NCBI GenBank assembly: GCA_902792685.1 | Contig: CADBAP010000011.1 | Coordinates: 1 to 36,573, forward strand | Length of the DNA: 36,573 bases | Reading direction: 5' to 3' | Source: an uncultured Prevotellaceae bacterium | Lineage (GTDB): Bacteria > Bacteroidota > Bacteroidia > Bacteroidales > Bacteroidaceae | Shown here: positions 1 through 6,332 of the stretch, piece by piece | Position numbering within the stretch: position 1 is the stretch's first letter | Layout: the number at the start of each line of letters is the position of its first letter | Notes under the pieces: model-generated | Told to the model about the DNA's origin: nothing | Database searches by the model: none | Seen by the model: the letters and a program-made list of their open reading frames with translations, nothing else | Translations under genes and position numbers: made by a program

Positions 1-2
1 GT

Positions 3-333
3 GTAAACCCAACCGACTACATCAAAAAAATGAAGAAGCGTGACCCAGAACTTGCCAAAGGGTGGGGACAAATTGTCACCCCCCTTTCCGTTCAGACAGA
101 GGCGGTTAACAGAGGGTTAATTGCGCAACACAACAGGGAATTTTCCGCATCATACAGTCAATCCCATCTAAAAAGGCAGAACCTTTTAAACAATGGATGG
201 CTCATGTTGCCAGCGAAAGGCTTGATCAGATGCAAGATCCTGAGAAGAGCATCGTCCAGGCTATTGTCGACTATAAGCGTCTGGGTTATAGCGACGCTTG
301 GATCAATCAGCGCATCAAGAGTATTGAGGTTCG
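3..333 (+). pseudogene. Bro-N / phage antirepressor-like protein remnant, frameshifted
   Basis: From the left edge, frame 3 reads VNPTDYIKKMKKRDPELAKG and continues GWGQIVTPLSVQTE. Around 103 the homology moves to frame 2, which reads GIFRIIQSIPSKKAEPFKQW and then ASERLDQMQDPEKSI and GYSDAWINQRIKSIEVR. Together these match my memory of the Bro-N antirepressor / damage-inducible family of Bacteroidales. One base looks lost from the GAGGGC stretch expected near 99-103, and TAA at 107-109 stops the restored frame. Homology ends at about 333, where the expected KELTDEW continuation is replaced by unrelated coding sequence. The gene also runs off the left edge, so the true start is not visible. 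I treat it as dead. A sequencing error could explain the frameshift but not the abrupt 3' junction. Confidence 0.7.
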
Positions 334-615
334 CAATGGAGTGCTGATGGCAAAATCGTTTCTTTTAAGGTTCCCGATGGTGTCCGTATGGAAGTGATCT
401 GCGGTCCGTTGCGGAAAGCGTCTCTCAACCAACTCCCTCCCTTACAGGGAGGGTCAGGGTGGGTCTTCTCAACTCTCAACTTCGAAGTCTATCCCTACGA
501 GGCTGGCCTCGACAACCCAAAGCGTAGTTTTACGGCTTGGCTCATTGTCATCCTCGATGGCGACAGCCGCTACAAACGTACAGTCCTGCCGATTCGGGTT
601 GACATACCGAAATAG
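328..615 (+). pseudogene. 3' remnant of an unrecognised gene, with a palindromic repeat inserted
   Basis: Frame 1 is open from just after a TGA at 325-327 to TAG at 613-615 and starts abruptly at the end of the Bro-N remnant. It reads SADGKIVSFKVPDGVRMEV, then an inserted stretch made by the CCCTCCC/GGGAGGG unit and a CTCAACT heptamer (LPPLQGGSGWVFSTLN), then EVYPYEAGLDNPKRSFTAWL and DGDSRYKRTVLPIRVDIPK. No start codon or ribosome binding site fits the 5' end. I do not recognise the family; the C-terminus resembles the last beta strands of a secreted or enzymatic domain. It is best read as the tail of a deleted gene. A small expressed protein starting at ATG 388 cannot be excluded. Confidence 0.5.
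434..467 (-). repeat. Dispersed palindromic unit, copy 1
   Basis: CCCTCCC (435-441) and GGGAGGG (447-453) form a 7-bp stem with a short loop, followed by TCAGGGTGGGTCT. Read on the minus strand this is the same box-plus-hairpin (AGACCCACCC then CCCTCCC...GGGAGGG) found at nine other places. It lies in frame in the remnant at 328-615. Confidence 0.8.
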
Positions 616-633
616 AATTTTTGTTTTCTTTTC

Positions 634-671
634 TTTGCGTAAACCCACATCTTCGTTCGTATTACAAAGAA
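634..671 (+). promoter_or_regulatory. Shared leader/promoter element, copy A
   Basis: TTTGCGTAAA (634-643), 11 variable bases, then GTTCGTATTACAAAGAAA. The two outer blocks and the 11-bp spacing recur at 4351 and 6266, each time 25-45 bp before the start codon of an exported beta-helix protein, while the spacer bases differ. That pattern argues for a promoter or operator. It lacks TAnnTTTG, so a dedicated (for example ECF-type) sigma factor is possible: TTTGCGTAAA as the upstream box and CGTAT as the downstream box. Confidence 0.6.
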
Positions 672-691
672 AATTCAAACTAAAATTCATA

Positions 692-2755
692 ATGATGATG
701 AAACAAAGATTACTTAAAACAATTGTGCTCGGCCTGATGTTCGTGGGCGGAGTGAATATGGCGTGGGGAGATGGTGTTGTTACAGCAACACTTAATAAAG
801 AGGCGTATTTCCGCATTCAACCAGAAACTACTACAAGTAATAATGTTACTACTTATACTAATAAATGGAAATTCTCAAAAGAAGAAAGAAATTCAACTTC
901 TACAAATTTTGAGCTAAACTATGGCGGTGCAGGTTTTTTCATCGTTCAGCAGTATTCAGTAACAGATTTGGCTACAGCAGATGTTGTTCGCTTGCAGTTC
1001 ACAATTCAAAATAATAGTTGGGATAATGAATTTGCTTGTTGGATATATGACGACGATTTCCCTGCAACAATAACATTAGATGATCTCGTAACAAAGATGA
1101 AATCATGCATGGGTAAATATCCAAATGCTAAGAAAGTGGATGGCACTACTGATAATGATGACTATAATTCTGCATTAGCTACACGTAATAGTTCATTGTA
1201 CTATCAACCGGATAAAGATAATGAAAAAAGAATTAGAACTATTGTTATTGATGGTGCTGCTTTGACAACACTGAAAAATAAAGTAAGAACGGAAGACTCC
1301 AAGAATGTGATAAATCTTGTTGTCACTTCTATTGGCAGCCGTGCACAAATCTATTCTAATAGCGAAACCACGACAGCTTATCGTCCTCAATTCAAAATGG
1401 GTTATCCGCTAACAACTACTATCGATAATGTTACGACAAACCACCTTGATTTTGCTTCTGCAATGACATCAGTAAGTGCATCAAATAGTGACGCAACTAT
1501 TACATTATATGAGGATTTGGAGATTTCCACAAGATGTAATGCCTGTGAAGGAAAATCGCTAACCATTATCCCAGGAATAAGTGGTGTTAAAATATGGAAA
1601 CAAAAAGGATGGAATAGCACAAACATTTTTATGGCCTACGGAAAATCAAGTGAAAATAAAGCACAAACGCTAAATATGGGCATATCAGATAAACTATTGA
1701 TAATTGATGGCCTTAACGAGTCCATAAGTTCAAAGGCGATAGAGCTTTCAGACAATGCTGTTAGCAACATTGAGAATGTTAAAATACAAAACTTTAAGAC
1801 GTCGGCAACTCAAGGTGTTGTTTGCAGTAAAGGTAGTGCTGGGATGATAATGAAAAACGTGCAGTTCGATACATGCGAGGCTCCTTCTGATTATGGTATC
1901 ATTTTCTTGGGTAATAGTTATACTACGCTAAAAGGTAACAATACCTTTACTTCGTGTACTGCAGGAGGAAATATTTATTTAGAAAAGGATAAAGAAATTA
2001 CTTTCGATGGAATTACAAATACGAAGCCAATTACATATAAGTTCCAAAGTACTTATGAAGGACGTGCAACGTTCCACGGAGGTACAGCTTCACAGATTCG
2101 TCTTGTAGACAAAGGATGGTTGCTGACAGCAAATGGCAGTAATTTTGTAACTTCAAAAATAAATACTAGCTACAATCTTACTATCGGCTCTGCAGGTATG
2201 GCGACCCTTGTACTTCCATTCAATGTGAGCACTTTGCCAACTGGTGCTGCCAGCGGTACAATCAAGGCTTATAAGTTGACAACTACATCAAGCGTAGTAA
2301 AAGCTGAAGAGGTGACGTCTATCACCAAAGATGAACCTGTACTGATAGTAGGTTCTGCTGATACATACACCTTAACAGGAGATGCTACTGCAGACTATAC
2401 TTCTGATGCTCCTCAGAGTGGCGCTCTTATTGGAACTTATAAACAGATCGATGCCGCTGACGGTAATTATGTGCTTCAGAATGGTTCTGATGGCGTTGGC
2501 TTCTACAAGCTCGTCTCTACCAGCAATCACGTGATTAATCCTTTCCGAGCATATCTCTCTGGTGAAGCTAACGCCCAAGGTGCTCGTGAATTTATTGGTA
2601 TTAACTTTGGTGGCGAAACAACAGGCATTGATAACCTTAACGTTAACGATAACTTCGATGCAAATGCTCCAATGTATAACCTCGCTGGTCAGCGTGTGGG
2701 TTCAAACTACAAGGGTGTAGTGATTCAGAATGGTAAAAAATATATCAAGAAATAA
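692..2755 (+). CDS. Exported beta-helix surface protein with NLAGQRV tail (A)
   Basis: A predicted exported protein of 687 aa. I place the start at the ATG run 692-700 (MMMKQRLLK), directly followed by a signal peptide ending near VNMAWGD; the longer open frame runs back through the leader element and is unlikely. Residues about 25-230 resemble the DNRLRE/CBM96-like beta-sandwich also seen at the N-terminus of the 6333-9782 protein. Residues about 240-470 have the repeating strand-turn pattern of a right-handed parallel beta-helix (for example LIIDGL, IENVKIQNF, MKNVQFDTC). Residues about 494-640 are a domain shared with the 4409-5905 protein (ATLVLPF ... GVGFYKL ... PFRAYL). The last 27 residues (MYNLAGQRV...KGVVIQNGKKYIKK) look like a short type IX secretion-like tail. 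No catalytic motif was found; it may be an adhesin or glycan binder. A small acidic protein follows after 18 bp. Confidence 0.85.
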   Translation: MMMKQRLLKTIVLGLMFVGGVNMAWGDGVVTATLNKEAYFRIQPETTTSNNVTTYTNKWKFSKEERNSTSTNFELNYGGAGFFIVQQYSVTDLATADVVRLQFTIQNNSWDNEFACWIYDDDFPATITLDDLVTKMKSCMGKYPNAKKVDGTTDNDDYNSALATRNSSLYYQPDKDNEKRIRTIVIDGAALTTLKNKVRTEDSKNVINLVVTSIGSRAQIYSNSETTTAYRPQFKMGYPLTTTIDNVTTNHLDFASAMTSVSASNSDATITLYEDLEISTRCNACEGKSLTIIPGISGVKIWKQKGWNSTNIFMAYGKSSENKAQTLNMGISDKLLIIDGLNESISSKAIELSDNAVSNIENVKIQNFKTSATQGVVCSKGSAGMIMKNVQFDTCEAPSDYGIIFLGNSYTTLKGNNTFTSCTAGGNIYLEKDKEITFDGITNTKPITYKFQSTYEGRATFHGGTASQIRLVDKGWLLTANGSNFVTSKINTSYNLTIGSAGMATLVLPFNVSTLPTGAASGTIKAYKLTTTSSVVKAEEVTSITKDEPVLIVGSADTYTLTGDATADYTSDAPQSGALIGTYKQIDAADGNYVLQNGSDGVGFYKLVSTSNHVINPFRAYLSGEANAQGAREFIGINFGGETTGIDNLNVNDNFDANAPMYNLAGQRVGSNYKGVVIQNGKKYIKK

Positions 2756-2773
2756 AGAAAGGAGGAACCAAAG

Positions 2774-2944
2774 ATGAAAAAGAAATATATCAATCCAGAG
2801 ATCAAAGTAATTAAGATAGATACCTGTTCGCTCATGCAATTAAGCGGAGACCATATTAAATCAGGAGATGCTAAGGGAGATCTTGAGAATCTTGCTCGTG
2901 AGAACAGTTTCTTCTGGGAAGAAGAGAGCTTAGAAGAAGAATAA
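2774..2944 (+). CDS. Short acidic protein of the YIxPxI family (56 aa)
   Basis: ATG at 2774 follows an AAGGAGG-like ribosome binding site (2758-2765), 18 bp after the upstream stop, so the pair is very likely co-transcribed. The protein starts MKKKYINPEIKVIKID, has a polar middle (LSGDHIKSGDAKGDL) and ends ENLARENSFFWEEESLEEE. There is no signal peptide or membrane segment. It aligns with the 72-aa protein at 5974-6192: YI[NK]PxI near the start, a central Ser/Gly region, LAR, then W-E-E and a run of acidic residues. Both follow a large exported protein of the same family. I know similar short Bacteroidales proteins only as hypothetical. The layout resembles a small partner or cargo peptide; function unknown. 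Confidence 0.75.
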   Translation: MKKKYINPEIKVIKIDTCSLMQLSGDHIKSGDAKGDLENLARENSFFWEEESLEEE

Positions 2945-2966
2945 ACTATAATCCTTTTCTGCGATA

Positions 2967-3011
2967 TTTCGGGCAGAGTTGTGGTGTAAAAACATCATGC
3001 TCTGCCCGAAA
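2967..3011 (+). terminator. Rho-independent terminator-like hairpin
   Basis: TTTCGGGCAGAG (2967-2978) pairs perfectly with CTCTGCCCGAAA (3000-3011); the loop can pair further (TGGTGT with ACATCA). The T-tract that follows is short (GTGTTTTCG). It ends the 692-2944 unit and precedes the stop of the convergent transposase gene, so it may serve both directions. Confidence 0.75.
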
Positions 3012-3028
3012 GTGTTTTCGTTCCTCAT

Positions 3029-4249
3029 TCATTCGCCAGCAACAATATCCTCTGCCATTTTGTTCAGCTGTAAGCACTGTTGGCGCGTGATAGTTTTAAG
3101 CTCCATGTGGTATTCCCAGGGGCTAATCTGCAAGAGTCGCCCTTCCGTGCAAGCTTCAAAAGCTTCACCAGCAGGCTTGTATAGCGGAGGGAAACCATTC
3201 TCGCGAAGCAGGATAACATGATAACCGCGATCCATTGCCTCCCGCATCACCGCCTTTTCACGGGTGGCAATAGCGGCACTAACCAGAACGCCCCCAGCCT
3301 CGCCACAGGCCAACCACTGTCTGCGGTATTCGGCATATTCCGTATCGGTATAACGTCTATGCACAATCACCGCCATCTTCTGTGGGATGTCCAGCAGGAA
3401 GCGATTGCCCACCAGTTGGCAGCTGTGCCCCACAACCTGAGCATTGTTGATAACGGTGAAGTAGTCGGGACGAAGGCGCTTGATGGCCAGGCGCCGCGGG
3501 TTATCGTCAAGGTATCGCTTCCAGGTTTCCGGCTGGCCTTCGTGCATCAGCAGCTTGTCGCAGTAGCCGCGTTCAAAGAGCACGGGGCGCAACTTGCCCG
3601 CCGGAAAAACGGCAGGAGCGCTGGCAATGCCCTGCGGAGAAGCAGCGGGAACGGAGGCCGCTCCAGGTCCAGCCACTGTTCTCTGCGCGTTTCCAACCAC
3701 TGTTCCCTGCGCGTTTCCAGCCACTGTTCCCTGCGCTTTTCCGCAGGGAACAAGCCTCCACCAAGCCCGGCTGCAACCTGTTTTGAAGCCGCGAACCACT
3801 TGTCCCAGGTGCTTTCCTTCCGGCAGGTCGGCCTTTACTCGAACAATCATGTGGATATGGTCCGGCATGATGCAGAGCTTCCAGACCTCTACCATTGGGT
3901 AGAATTTCGCTATCTTCCTGATTTCCTCATCGCGGATGGCCCTGCCCAAGGCCGAAAGCTCCACCCTTGCGGTTATTTTCCCCGCTGGAGAAGCAGCGGG
4001 AACGCTGGCAAAGCCCGCTGGAGAAGCGGCGGGAACGCTGGCCCCTGTTCCTGCCACTGTTCCCTGCGCTTTTCCGCAGGGTTCAACCACCAGTCGCCCC
4101 AGCAGTGGCTTCCGGCCTTCCACTATCAGCGTTAGCATATAGGTTCCGCGCTGGCGGTAGTCGTGCCAGGGAGTGCGGCGCTTCATGCTGTGCTGCGTTT
4201 CGTTGATGGCTACTCCCGCTGCGATGGCTGTTTCTTTGCTTCTGGGCAT
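3029..4249 (-). CDS. REP-associated tyrosine transposase (RAYT, Y1/IS200-like) with internal repeats
   Basis: 406 aa. The N-terminal Y1_Tnp-like domain opens with RRTPWHDYRQRGTYMLTL; the HUH motif is MPDHIHMIV (His 131 and 133), and ERGYCDKLL (Tyr 229) is a candidate for the nucleophile region. A C-terminal domain (about 280-400, GGVLVSAAIATREKAVM ... NGFPPLYKPAGEAF ... SPWEYH) is one I recall on Bacteroidales RAYT-like proteins. Known RAYTs cut single-stranded REP hairpins. Two stretches, residues about 59-91 and 168-219, are low-complexity inserts (GNAQGTV, SVPAASPAG) encoded by REP-like hairpins inside the gene. The frame is open throughout, so it may be functional. It has its own Bacteroidetes-type promoter and lies opposite to the flanking exported-protein genes, which suggests later arrival. 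Confidence 0.85.
   Translation of the reverse strand: MPRSKETAIAAGVAINETQHSMKRRTPWHDYRQRGTYMLTLIVEGRKPLLGRLVVEPCGKAQGTVAGTGASVPAASPAGFASVPAASPAGKITARVELSALGRAIRDEEIRKIAKFYPMVEVWKLCIMPDHIHMIVRVKADLPEGKHLGQVVRGFKTGCSRAWWRLVPCGKAQGTVAGNAQGTVVGNAQRTVAGPGAASVPAASPQGIASAPAVFPAGKLRPVLFERGYCDKLLMHEGQPETWKRYLDDNPRRLAIKRLRPDYFTVINNAQVVGHSCQLVGNRFLLDIPQKMAVIVHRRYTDTEYAEYRRQWLACGEAGGVLVSAAIATREKAVMREAMDRGYHVILLRENGFPPLYKPAGEAFEACTEGRLLQISPWEYHMELKTITRQQCLQLNKMAEDIVAGE
3597..3748. repeat. REP-like hairpin cluster 1 inside the RAYT gene
   Basis: Contains hairpins such as CCCTGCG-CTTTTC-CGCAGGG (3729-3748) and a weaker CCCGCCG...CGGCAGG, and three direct copies of CCACTGTTCYCTGCGCKTTTCC starting at 3673, 3697 and 3721. 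The period is exactly 24 bp (8 codons), so copy number can change without breaking the frame. Confidence 0.8.
3981..4081. repeat. REP-like hairpin cluster 2 inside the RAYT gene
   Basis: Two copies of CCCGCTGGAGAAGCRGCGGG followed by AACGCTGGC start at 3981 and 4014, period 33 bp (11 codons); each has a 7-bp stem and 6-nt loop. A third hairpin, CCCTGCG-CTTTTC-CGCAGGG (about 4062-4081), is in the opposite orientation and flanked by AACAGTGGC on the minus strand. Mixed orientation recalls BIME-type REP clusters. Confidence 0.8.
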
Positions 4250-4303
4250 AATGTTGGCTCTTTGAATAATGAAAATGCTTTCTTAGATTATATGATTCTG
4301 CGG

Positions 4304-4335
4304 CAAAAATAAGGATAAATGCAGAAACAACCAAA
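4304..4335 (-). promoter_or_regulatory. Bacteroidetes-type promoter of the RAYT gene
   Basis: On the minus strand TTTG (4335-4332), 20 bp, then TATTTTTG (4311-4304) matches the -33 TTTG / -7 TAnnTTTG consensus. It lies about 55 bp before the start codon. Confidence 0.6.
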
Positions 4336-4350
4336 CTTCTGCTTCCTTTT

Positions 4351-4389
4351 TTTGCGTAAAGCGCTGTTGTTGTTCGTATCACAAAGAAA
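4351..4389 (+). promoter_or_regulatory. Shared leader/promoter element, copy B
   Basis: TTTGCGTAAA (4351-4360), 11 variable bases, then GTTCGTATCACAAAGAAA. Same blocks and spacing as copies at 634 and 6266. The start codon of the exported protein is at 4409. Confidence 0.6.
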
Positions 4390-4408
4390 ATCTAAAAAAA
4401 TAATAGTT

Positions 4409-5905
4409 ATGAAGAGACAAAAATTACAGAATCTTTTGATGCTCCTGCTATTGATGGTGGTTGGAGCTGGAAATGTGTGGGCAAATGACACTAACTATGC
4501 CGTCTATAATGAAACAAATAGTACAGGCTATACCTCTTTGAGTGATGCTATTGCTGATGCTACGGATGACACAGAAACCGTTATCTATGTCAACAGCGAT
4601 ATTACGCTTTCTGCTGGTATCAATTTCACGGAGGGTACGAGTGGTGTGAACACGAAGAAATTGATTACTATATTGGCTGGGGCTGATAATGTCACGATTA
4701 AAAGTGGTATAACTGGCCGTATTTTTACAGTGAATTCAGGAAGTGCCTATCTGAGATTAGGTGATGATACCCATCGGTTGATTATCGACGGCGACAATAA
4801 ATCTTATAATAGCGGATTTATCAGTATCGAAAAAGACAAGTCGGGCAGTGGCAGTACCAAAAACTATTTTCTTACGAATGTTACTATCAAAAATGTCAAA
4901 AGTACTGGCTCGGCAGGTTCGGGTTATGTTTATCAGAAGAAAAATAACGGGCATGCCAATATGGTGTTTAAAAACGTTACCTTTGACAACTGCCAGCTGA
5001 CAAATACCTCTTCTACGGAAGGCATTGTAAGATATTTACGCGATGCTACCTTATACCTGGAGGGAACCATCAATTTCAATGATTGCACAGGAACAGCCTT
5101 CTATTTGGATACAAAGAAGTGTGTGTTGAGAAACAATAGTTCGACGCTTTCAGACTTGACTATCGAAAATCCTATTCAGGTGAAAGTAAACAGTAGTGCT
5201 TTTGAAATCAACCAAAACGTTTTAGTTTTGTTTTCACATGCAAATGCAGCAAAGGTATCGTTAGTTAATGAAGATCGTGGATTGGAAGACAAAGGAAACG
5301 GGTCAACCAATGGTGACGTCAAATTGAGAGAGGCATATACGCTCAACGTTTCTTCATATGGTGCTGCTACATTGATTCTGCCGTTTGAGTCAACAATCCC
5401 GACTGATGTTACGGCTTACACATTGAATTACACAGCAGGAAACGCTTCTGCAAAAGCAACGGAAGTTGAAACAACGCTTGCCGAAAACACCCCTGTATTT
5501 GTTGTAGCCGATGAAGGGAAATATAAGTTTGTGTCGAAAGCAACGACAGCGGCTACCGGCAGCGGCACTTACTCCGTAGGCGCTCTGACGGGTGTTTATG
5601 CATTGACAACAGTTCCAGCAGGTTCTTATATCCTTTGGGCTGACGCAACGAATCCGATTGGTTTCTATAGCGTAACAGGTACACAGACTGTAGCAGCTAA
5701 TCGCGCTTACCTGACAGCTGATGGTGCTGGTGCACGAGTGATGATTGATTTCGACGGAGGTTCAACGACGGCTATTGAGCAGGTAGAGAACCAATACCCA
5801 TCACCCAACACCCATCACCCCATCTACAACCTCGCCGGTCAGCGTGTAGGAAAGAGCTACAAGGGTGTTGTGATTCAGAACGGCAAAAAGTATTTCGTAA
5901 AATAA
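4409..5905 (+). CDS. Exported beta-helix surface protein with NLAGQRV tail (B)
   Basis: 498 aa from ATG 4409 (MKRQKLQNLLMLLLLMVV), a clear signal peptide ending near GNVWAND; the frame continues upstream through the leader element, so the long form is rejected. Residues about 35-300 are a pectate-lyase-like parallel beta-helix, starting with the entry motif YTSLSDAIADA and continuing with rungs such as LIIDGDN, FLTNVTIKNV and MVFKNVTFDNC. Residues about 311-455 share a domain with the 692-2755 protein (GAATLILPF ... IGFYSV ... NRAYLTADGAGAR). A heptamer repeat encodes YPSPNTHHP just before the tail IYNLAGQRVGKSYKGVVIQN. No catalytic residues are recognisable. A GC-rich palindromic unit starts 2 bp after the stop and separates it from the small acidic gene at 5974. 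Confidence 0.85.
   Translation: MKRQKLQNLLMLLLLMVVGAGNVWANDTNYAVYNETNSTGYTSLSDAIADATDDTETVIYVNSDITLSAGINFTEGTSGVNTKKLITILAGADNVTIKSGITGRIFTVNSGSAYLRLGDDTHRLIIDGDNKSYNSGFISIEKDKSGSGSTKNYFLTNVTIKNVKSTGSAGSGYVYQKKNNGHANMVFKNVTFDNCQLTNTSSTEGIVRYLRDATLYLEGTINFNDCTGTAFYLDTKKCVLRNNSSTLSDLTIENPIQVKVNSSAFEINQNVLVLFSHANAAKVSLVNEDRGLEDKGNGSTNGDVKLREAYTLNVSSYGAATLILPFESTIPTDVTAYTLNYTAGNASAKATEVETTLAENTPVFVVADEGKYKFVSKATTAATGSGTYSVGALTGVYALTTVPAGSYILWADATNPIGFYSVTGTQTVAANRAYLTADGAGARVMIDFDGGSTTAIEQVENQYPSPNTHHPIYNLAGQRVGKSYKGVVIQNGKKYFVK
5797..5817. repeat. Heptamer tandem repeat (CCCATCA/CCCAACA) inside an exported protein gene
   Basis: Three heptamers CCCATCA, CCCAACA, CCCATCA. The reverse complement (GGGTGAT/GGGTGTT) is the unit found at 13549, 16657, 18060 and 20345. 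Here it adds a SPNTHHP-like linker before the C-terminal tail. Confidence 0.85.
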
Positions 5906-5906
5906 A

Positions 5907-5938
5907 GACCCACCCCAGCCCTCCCTGAGGAGGGAGGG
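5907..5938 (+). repeat. Dispersed palindromic unit, copy 2
   Basis: GACCCACCCCAG box followed by CCCTCCCT-gagg-AGGGAGGG. It lies in the 68-bp gap between the 4409-5905 gene and the short acidic gene, so the pair may still be co-transcribed with a hairpin between them. Confidence 0.85.
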
Positions 5939-5973
5939 GGACTTTTCGGTTTAACATTAAAATATAATAAGAT

Positions 5974-6192
5974 ATGGCAACAACATATATCAAACCTGCT
6001 ATCATAGTGGCAGAGGTGGAACTGAGCGATTTCATCACTACCAGCGTCAACGTCTATGGCGATGCGGCTGAAGGTGTGACGGGACTTGCGCGCCCATTGA
6101 ACTTCTCTCTCTGGGAGGAAGACGAAACCACAAACGCTCCTCAGGAGAACAACGAAGACGATTTCGACGACTTCGAAGACGAAGAAGAATAA
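5974..6192 (+). CDS. Short acidic protein of the YIxPxI family (72 aa)
   Basis: Starts at ATG 5974 (MATTYIKPAIIVAEVELSD) and ends in a strongly acidic tail (NNEDDFDDFEDEEE). It shares with the 56-aa protein at 2774 the YI[NK]PxIxV start, a middle with Ser and Gly, LAR (GLARPLNFSLWEED here), a Trp followed by acidic residues, and the same position after a beta-helix exported protein. No signal peptide, membrane segment, Cys or known domain. No maturation enzyme or protease is nearby, so a modified peptide is not supported. It could be a small cytoplasmic partner of the upstream exported protein; unknown. Confidence 0.75.
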   Translation: MATTYIKPAIIVAEVELSDFITTSVNVYGDAAEGVTGLARPLNFSLWEEDETTNAPQENNEDDFDDFEDEEE

Positions 6193-6221
6193 ACTAAAGG
6201 ATTATTCGAGGATAACCTTTA

Positions 6222-6254
6222 CTCCCCCAATCAGATATAGTCTGGTTGGGGGAG
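6222..6254 (+). terminator. Rho-independent terminator
   Basis: CTCCCCCAATCAGA (6222-6235) pairs over 14 positions (one G-U) with TCTGGTTGGGGGAG (6241-6254), with a 5-nt loop, followed by ATTTCATTTTG. It ends the 4409-6192 unit just before the next leader element. Confidence 0.85.
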
Positions 6255-6265
6255 ATTTCATTTTG

Positions 6266-6304
6266 TTTGCGTAAAGATATGGGTTCGTGCGTATCACAAA
6301 GAAA
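6266..6304 (+). promoter_or_regulatory. Shared leader/promoter element, copy C
   Basis: TTTGCGTAAA (6266-6275), 11 variable bases, then GTGCGTATCACAAAGAAA. Third copy with the same spacing as at 634 and 4351. The start codon follows at 6333. Confidence 0.6.
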
Positions 6305-6332
6305 CAATATTTATTTATAAAATCAATTCGTT

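Noticed and set aside
545..691. Upstream extension of the first exported protein to position 545
   Set aside because: It would run through the conserved leader element and bury the signal peptide; ATG 692 puts the signal peptide at the N-terminus.
3218..4135. 305-codon frame on the + strand opposite the RAYT gene
   Set aside because: The recognisable HUH transposase is on the other strand; this frame is kept open by the GC-rich repeats and has no family resemblance.
2774..6192. Small acidic proteins as RiPP precursors
   Set aside because: No leader cleavage motif, no Cys-rich core and no radical SAM, cyclase, ATP-grasp or peptidase-transporter gene nearby.
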